From Acidobacteriota bacterium (GTDB lineage Bacteria > Acidobacteriota > Terriglobia > Versatilivoradales > Versatilivoraceae), in assembly GCA_028875575.1 (NCBI GenBank), contig JAPPDF010000071.1, forward strand, positions 1 through 37,489: a DNA stretch of 37,489 nt. Direction: 5' to 3'. Position numbers and translations under genes: made by a program. The notes under the pieces are model-generated. The model saw only the letters and a program-made list of their open reading frames with translations. It did no database searches and was not told the DNA's origin. Positions within the stretch are counted from its first letter, which is position 1. Each line of letters opens with the position of its first letter. Positions 33,367 through 37,489 of this stretch are shown one piece after another.

Positions 33367-34098
33367 ATGCAACTCAAGGATAAAGTGGCCCTGGTTACCG
33401 GAGGCGCCACCGGAATCGGTTTGGCGGTAGCTCGGCAGTTTTCAGACGAGGGGGCCACGGTGGTGATTTGCGGCCGCAATCGGGAAAGACTTCAGACGGC
33501 AGCCCTGAGCATCGGTGGGGCGGGAGCCGTGCACCCCTGGCCGCTGGACGTCACCGATCGCACCCAGGTCGGAGAGCTGGTCGGCAAGGCGATCGACCGG
33601 TTCGGAAAGATCGACATCCTGGTCAACAACGCCGGGGTGAACGTGGTCGAAAGAACCATGGAGCGGATCGAGCCCGAGAGCTGGGACTACATCATGGCCG
33701 TGAATGCCACCGGGGCCTTCAATGTAGCTGCCGAGGTGCTTCCCCATATGAGAGGCCGCGGGGACGGTCTCATCGTCAATGTCACTTCGACGGCCGGCTG
33801 CAGGGCCAGTGACCTGGGAGGTGCGGCCTACAGCGCCTCCAAGCACGCCATGGACGCCTTCACCAAGGTGGTGAGCCTGGAAGAGGGCCACCGGGGCATC
33901 CGCGCTACCGTGGTTGCTCCGGGAGAGGTGGACACGCCCTTGCTTGATGTCCGCCCGGTGGCGGTCAGCGCCGAGCACCGCGCGCAGATCCTGCGGCCCG
34001 AAGACGTGGCGGCCGCGGTTCGGTTTGTAGCCACCCTTCCCCCGCGAGCCCACGTGCCCGAGCTCATCATCAAACCCGTTAACCAGGCCTTCGCATGA
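33367..34098 (+). CDS. Short-chain dehydrogenase/reductase
   Basis: The 243-residue classical SDR has the normal coenzyme loop T11-G-G-A-T-G-I-G18, N87-N-A-G90, a catalytic serine around 139-141 (NVTSTAG), and Y155-x3-K159 (AAYSASKHAMD). AAAGGA lies 5 nt before the ATG at 33367. A C-terminal segment VRPVAVSAEHRAQILRPEDVAAAVRFVATLPPRAHVPELII is typical of FabG/YdfG-like SDRs. It stands 57 nt before the second enolase-superfamily gene; together they could oxidise a sugar or sugar lactone precursor and then dehydrate the acid. Substrate unknown. The MITE-like element separates it from the PQQ gene. Confidence 0.92.
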   Translation: MQLKDKVALVTGGATGIGLAVARQFSDEGATVVICGRNRERLQTAALSIGGAGAVHPWPLDVTDRTQVGELVGKAIDRFGKIDILVNNAGVNVVERTMERIEPESWDYIMAVNATGAFNVAAEVLPHMRGRGDGLIVNVTSTAGCRASDLGGAAYSASKHAMDAFTKVVSLEEGHRGIRATVVAPGEVDTPLLDVRPVAVSAEHRAQILRPEDVAAAVRFVATLPPRAHVPELIIKPVNQAFA

Positions 34099-34155
34099 GT
34101 TTCAGGTACGGAGGACTTCTCCCCGTCCCGCGCGGCCGTCGACGCTGGAGCCACC

Positions 34156-35274
34156 ATGAAAATCACTCGAGTCGAAACTCTCTACCTGCGTCTTCCCGAA
34201 ATCAAGGAACAGGCCGACAGCGGCCAGGACGCTCTGGTTGTCCGGGTTGAGACCGACGCGGGGGTGCATGGCATCGGCGAAGTGGACTCCGCCCCCATGG
34301 CCGTCAAGGGGATGATCGAGGGCCCCTATTGCCACCCTCTCAACAGTGGATTGGGTGAACTCCTGATTGGTGAAGACCCCCTGAGGACAGAGTTTCTCTG
34401 GCACAAGATGTATCGGGAGAACATCTACGCCGGCCGGCGGGGAATCGCCATCCATGCCATGAGCGGGATCGACATGGCCCTCTGGGACATCAAGGGCAAG
34501 GTGCTGGGATTGCCCGTCTGGAAGTTGTTGGGAGGCGGCTTCCACCAGGGGATTCGCGCCTATGCCAGCTCCCTGTTCGGCGCCACGCCTGCGGAAACGG
34601 GTGAGAGAGCCCGCCGCTTCCGGGACCAGGGCTTCGACGCGGTCAAGTTCGGATGGGCGCCCATGGGCGAGGATGCGGCCACGGACGTGGCCCTGGTGCG
34701 GGAGGCGCGGGCGGGGCTGGGGGACGACGCCGACCTGCTGATCGACGCCGGGCTGGCCTGGGATGCCAAGACAGCCATCCAGCGAGCCAAGGCCTTCAGC
34801 GACTTCGATATTTTCTGGCTGGAGGAGCCGCTGCTGCCGGACGACTACCGGGGATACTCCCGACTGGCCTCGTCCACCGACATTCCCATCGCGGCCGGCG
34901 AGGAGGAAAGCGAACGCCGCTCATTTATCGAGCTGATGGATCAAGGCAGGATCGACGTGGTGCAGGTGGATCTGACCCGGTGCGGCGGATTTACCGAAGC
35001 AGTCAAAATCGCCAGCCTGGCGGCCGACCGTGGCCTCCGTTGCGTCAACCACGGATTCACCACCTACATCAACGTCGCCGCCGCTCTCCACTTTCTGAAT
35101 TCCATCCCCAACTCCTTCATCACCGAATTTGTCGTGGAGGAGGGCACACGGTTGCGGGATGAGATCACTCTGCAGCGATTCACGGCCCGGGACGGGACCC
35201 TGGCCATTCCCGAAGAGCCCGGGCTGGGAATCGACCTCGACCCGGAAGGCGTTGAGAAGTACCGGATCGCCTGA
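34156..35274 (+). CDS. Enolase-superfamily (mandelate racemase/muconate lactonizing type) dehydratase-like
   Basis: The 372-residue protein shares the enolase-superfamily architecture with the 29396-30583 product. Metal ligands are D197 (LLIDAGLAWD), E223/E224 (FWLEEPLLPDD) and E249 (AAGEEESE). The base lysine is K164 in VKFGW, again with Gly at the second KxK position, and the likely catalytic His is H299 (CVNHGFTTYIN). The last motif differs from the PHS of its paralogue, so the two probably act on different sugar acids. It follows the SDR by 57 nt, in a probable two-gene transcript, and ends 9 nt from the convergent corrinoid gene. Confidence 0.92.
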   Translation: MKITRVETLYLRLPEIKEQADSGQDALVVRVETDAGVHGIGEVDSAPMAVKGMIEGPYCHPLNSGLGELLIGEDPLRTEFLWHKMYRENIYAGRRGIAIHAMSGIDMALWDIKGKVLGLPVWKLLGGGFHQGIRAYASSLFGATPAETGERARRFRDQGFDAVKFGWAPMGEDAATDVALVREARAGLGDDADLLIDAGLAWDAKTAIQRAKAFSDFDIFWLEEPLLPDDYRGYSRLASSTDIPIAAGEEESERRSFIELMDQGRIDVVQVDLTRCGGFTEAVKIASLAADRGLRCVNHGFTTYINVAAALHFLNSIPNSFITEFVVEEGTRLRDEITLQRFTARDGTLAIPEEPGLGIDLDPEGVEKYRIA

Positions 35275-35283
35275 TCTTCCGTC

Positions 35284-36039
35284 TCAGGTCGCAGCGGAAG
35301 TGGGGAGCTTTACCTGCTCCAGAAGTTCCTTGGCTTTTTCGACACAGGCCAGGGCATCCTTCCCATAGCCGTCGCACTTCATCTTGTGCGCCAGTTCCCG
35401 GCTCAGGGCGGCCCCACCGGCCATGGTCCGGACCTTTTCGCGCAAGCCGGCCTGTTCGAAGGCCCGATTGGTCGTTTCGATGTTTCTCATGGTGGTGGTG
35501 AGCAGCGCCGACATGCCAACCAGTTCGGCCTTGTGTTCGACCACCGCATCCACGAACTCCTGAGGCTTGGTGTCCACTCCCAGGTCGTGGACCGAGAATC
35601 CCGCGCCCGCAAGCATCATCCCGCAAAGGTTCTTGCCGATGTCGTGAAGGTCGCCCTGGACGGTGCCCATGATCACCGTGCCGATGGGTTCGATGCCCGA
35701 CGCCGACAGAATCGGATCCAGGTGCTTCATTCCGGCCTTCATGGCCCTGGCGGCCACCAGGACCTCAGGCACGAAGATCACGTTGTCGCGGAATTTGACC
35801 CCCACCACCGACATGCCGGCGATCAATCCGTCGTCCAGAATGACGTTCGGATCGAATTCCCTGTCCAAGGCCTCCTTGGTCAAGCGGTCGGTCTGGTGGT
35901 GCTCGCCGACGATGACATAAAAGGCGATATCCTGCATCAAGGGGTCGGCCTTCTCCAGGACTCCCCGAATTCGACTGTTCTCTTCAGGGATGGTGACCCA
36001 CTGCAGCTCTTCCTCCAGGCCATCGTTGACAATCGGCAT
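35284..36039 (-). CDS. Corrinoid (cobalamin-binding) methyltransferase protein
   Basis: The 251-residue protein has a helical N-terminal domain (~25-110) and a C-terminal B12-binding Rossmann domain with the signature D130-x-H132-x-x-G135 (GDLHDIGKN), H132 being the lower cobalt ligand, plus the later GMSALLTTTM and GGAA loops. This is the MtaC/MttC/MtbC family, which carries methyl groups between substrate-specific methyltransferases and an acceptor methyltransferase. The ATG at 36039 has a GGAAGGGA-type site 7 nt upstream. The UroD-type gene lies 105 nt upstream on the same strand. It differs from MetH-type B12 domains in lacking other MetH modules. Confidence 0.93.
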   Translation of the reverse strand: MPIVNDGLEEELQWVTIPEENSRIRGVLEKADPLMQDIAFYVIVGEHHQTDRLTKEALDREFDPNVILDDGLIAGMSVVGVKFRDNVIFVPEVLVAARAMKAGMKHLDPILSASGIEPIGTVIMGTVQGDLHDIGKNLCGMMLAGAGFSVHDLGVDTKPQEFVDAVVEHKAELVGMSALLTTTMRNIETTNRAFEQAGLREKVRTMAGGAALSRELAHKMKCDGYGKDALACVEKAKELLEQVKLPTSAAT

Positions 36040-36138
36040 TGAGAGTCCCTTCCTGGTTCAATTGGATTGGCGTGGCGATATCGGACCGTAACCTGCAGTT
36101 ACGGCCGGCGTCGGACTGGCGTGCCGCCGTCTTAAGGC

Positions 36139-36158
36139 TTGCGCTCAATCGAGCGCAA
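36139..36158 (-). terminator. Hairpin spanning the stop codon of the UroD-type gene
   Basis: TTGCGCTC (36139-36146) and GAGCGCAA (36151-36158) form a perfect 8-bp stem with a 4-nt loop around the stop codon (36145-36147). It may protect the transcript end or reduce read-through to the corrinoid gene. There is no U-tract. Confidence 0.4.
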
Positions 36159-37293
36159 TAGGATATTTGCCGTATCTGAAAGTGGCCTCCAGCATGGCGG
36201 CGTAGTTGTCTATGGGCACGTATTCGGGGATGGAGTTGCCGGATGAAACACAGTAGCCGCCCCCGGGAGCCAGATCCCTGATTCGAGTGCGAACCTCGTC
36301 CTCAACTTCATCAGGAGTCCCCAGGGTCAAGGTGTATTGCAGGTCGATGTTGCCCAGCAAGGCGAGCCGGTCCCCATATTGCGCCTTGATTTCATTGATG
36401 TCGTGGGCCTGTGCTTCCACCGGGTGCCAGCCGTGGATCCCGAGATCGATCAGTTCATCGATAACCATGGAGATGTCCCCGTCGGTGTGGTAGACGAAGG
36501 GCTTGTCCGCCGCCCTGGCCATATCGCACATGGTCTTGTAACAGGGGAAGGCGTACTTGCGATAGTGGTCGGGGTGCACCAGGGGTCCGTTCTTCCCGGA
36601 GAGATCGTCGGCATGGAAGCTCAGGCCGACGGCGGGGTGTTCCATGGCGACCTCCATCACCCGCTGCTGGAGGGGGATGATCTTGCCGTACATCATGTCG
36701 ATGAGTTCCGGGTCGTCGATGTAGGACAGCATGAAGGTTTCCATCCCCATCATGAACCAGACGCCGGTAAATACCTTGCCGATGACGACGCCGATTTTCA
36801 TCCCGGGCGGCAGCATGGCACCGACTTCGTCCAACACCGAGAAGTCCAGATCGTCGGGATCGGGCCAGGGATAGGCGGCAAACTCGTCCTTGTTGGAAAT
36901 GACGCCCTTGTGCATTTCCGCCCAATGCCGTTCGGTGTAGGCTTCCAGTTCGGCCTTGTAGGTGCTGACGCTGTGGCTGCTTACCTGGACGCCGCCGGCG
37001 CCTTTCTCTGTTTGGCTGTCCTGGCCTTCAACCGGCTTCAGGTGGACATTGATCACGCTCAGCGAGACTGGGTAGGCGTCAAATCCGGCGGCCCGGAAGA
37101 ATTCGATCTCGTCGGCGTGTCCCTGGACCGGCTTGCCCATGAACAGTTCCTTGATCTCCGGCTCGATACCCATTTCGAAAAGCGGAACGTAGTCGGGCTC
37201 CTGGTGGTTCAGGGCCGCCTTGAGACGTTCATAGTCTGTCTTACGGTTGCCCTTGGCAGCCAGGGCTCTTTGCACCGAGGCCGGAAATGACAT
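36145..37293 (-). CDS. Uroporphyrinogen decarboxylase-family (MtaA/CmuA-like) methyltransferase
   Basis: The 382-residue protein is a UroD-superfamily TIM barrel (YERLKAALNHQEPDYVPLFEMG at 20-41, GVVIGKVFTGVWFMMGMETFM, FHADDLSGKNGPL, FVYHTDGDIS, and NSIPEYVPIDNYAAMLEA). In methylotrophic and O-demethylating bacteria such proteins move methyl groups with a corrinoid partner, and here the partner gene follows 105 nt downstream. The Cys ligands of the zinc site in MtaA/MtbA (H-x-C and later C) are not seen: the segment is H-T-D-G, and SSGNS has no Cys. So it may use other ligands or bind the methyl donor rather than a thiol. The ATG at 37293 has GGAGG 5 nt upstream; translation from 37401 is unsupported. 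Confidence 0.9.
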   Translation of the reverse strand: MSFPASVQRALAAKGNRKTDYERLKAALNHQEPDYVPLFEMGIEPEIKELFMGKPVQGHADEIEFFRAAGFDAYPVSLSVINVHLKPVEGQDSQTEKGAGGVQVSSHSVSTYKAELEAYTERHWAEMHKGVISNKDEFAAYPWPDPDDLDFSVLDEVGAMLPPGMKIGVVIGKVFTGVWFMMGMETFMLSYIDDPELIDMMYGKIIPLQQRVMEVAMEHPAVGLSFHADDLSGKNGPLVHPDHYRKYAFPCYKTMCDMARAADKPFVYHTDGDISMVIDELIDLGIHGWHPVEAQAHDINEIKAQYGDRLALLGNIDLQYTLTLGTPDEVEDEVRTRIRDLAPGGGYCVSSGNSIPEYVPIDNYAAMLEATFRYGKYPIALD

Positions 37294-37372
37294 GGAAACC
37301 TCCCGCGCAGGCACTTGAAGGACTTCGACAGAAGAGAAGCCCGTCGCACAGCGTTTAGCCGATTCGGTCGGG

Positions 37373-37401
37373 ATTTTACATGCTCGACCGCCGAAACTCA
37401 A
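37373..37401 (-). promoter_or_regulatory. Probable promoter of the UroD-type/corrinoid pair
   Basis: On the minus strand TTGAGT (37396-37401) and TAAAAT (37373-37378) are exactly 17 nt apart, about 80 nt upstream of the ATG at 37293. No operator or riboswitch (such as a cobalamin box) was recognised in the short leader. Confidence 0.45.
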
Positions 37402-37435
37402 CTTGAACCGGCCCCGAGAGGGGACTCCCGGCTCA

Positions 37436-37489
37436 TTTGAAACACCGCTGTTTCGCCCTGAATCAGCCGCGCCGTCGCACGGTCTGGAG
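37436..37489 (-). repeat. GGGCGAAACAG repeat, copy 2 (cut by window edge)
   Basis: On the minus strand this matches 27391-27434: core GGGCGAAACAG then GGTGTT and CAAA, 21 of 23 across the core. It continues toward the window edge with GACGGCGCGGCTGATTC. No gene occurs after 37293. Confidence 0.45.

Overview
The window looks like a chromosomal segment of a GC-rich, Gram-negative environmental bacterium, most likely an acidobacterium. This rests on gene content only. There are two secreted VWA proteins of the acidobacterial 'VWFA-related' type, a CnaB/carboxypeptidase-regulatory-like secreted protein, a PSCyt1-DUF1549/DUF1553 plus DUF1501 pair, a CehA/McbA-type PHP protein, a DUF1080 protein and a PQQ propeller with EF-hands. 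These are shared by Acidobacteriota and Planctomycetota, and the VWA proteins favour the former. I recognise no rRNA, tRNA, CRISPR array, phage gene or intact transposase.

Layout. 1-4.7 kb: end of a SelA-like PLP enzyme, an HU-VWA operon on the minus strand, a small Cys-containing protein, a MoaD-MoaE fusion and a second VWA protein. 4.7-6.8 kb: a stand-alone type III polyketide synthase with its own promoter and terminator, and a DinB-like protein. 7.0-10.8 kb, plus strand: CnaB-like protein, 2-hydroxyacid dehydrogenase and DUF1080 protein. 10.8-16.7 kb, minus strand: Tat-exported sialidase-like protein, PHP-domain protein, Gfo/Idh/MocA oxidoreductase and CBM9-like protein. 17-18.7 kb: creatininase family protein and SDR. 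18.9-23.4 kb, minus strand: PSCyt1/DUF1553 and DUF1501, translationally coupled. 24.2-26.9 kb: DUF4432 aldose-epimerase-like protein, DapA/NanA-family aldolase and a small membrane protein. 27.4-35.3 kb: a second DapA-family protein, a divergent 2-hydroxyacid dehydrogenase, two enolase-superfamily dehydratases, a xylose-isomerase-like protein, a PQQ/EF-hand protein and an SDR. 35.3-37.3 kb, minus strand: a corrinoid protein and a UroD-type methyltransferase.

Functionally, most of the window reads as a scavenging region. Exported glycan-active proteins (DUF1080, sialidase-like, CBM9-like, PSCyt1/DUF1501) sit beside cytosolic oxidoreductases, dehydratases and aldolases of the kind used to break down unusual sugars or sugar acids by non-phosphorylated routes. 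The corrinoid/UroD pair suggests removal of methyl groups from a methylated substrate. No single substrate can be named from the sequence.

The most striking non-gene structure is a set of short inverted-repeat (MITE-like) elements: a TA-flanked element of about 270 bp exactly at the stop codon of the PQQ/EF-hand gene, two members of a 250-270 bp family (one directly upstream of HU), three copies of an about 180-200 bp family, and a 153 bp element. A motif matching the TA-flanked element's end (TAGTGTCCTGT-like) also supplies or abuts the TAG stop codon of three other genes.
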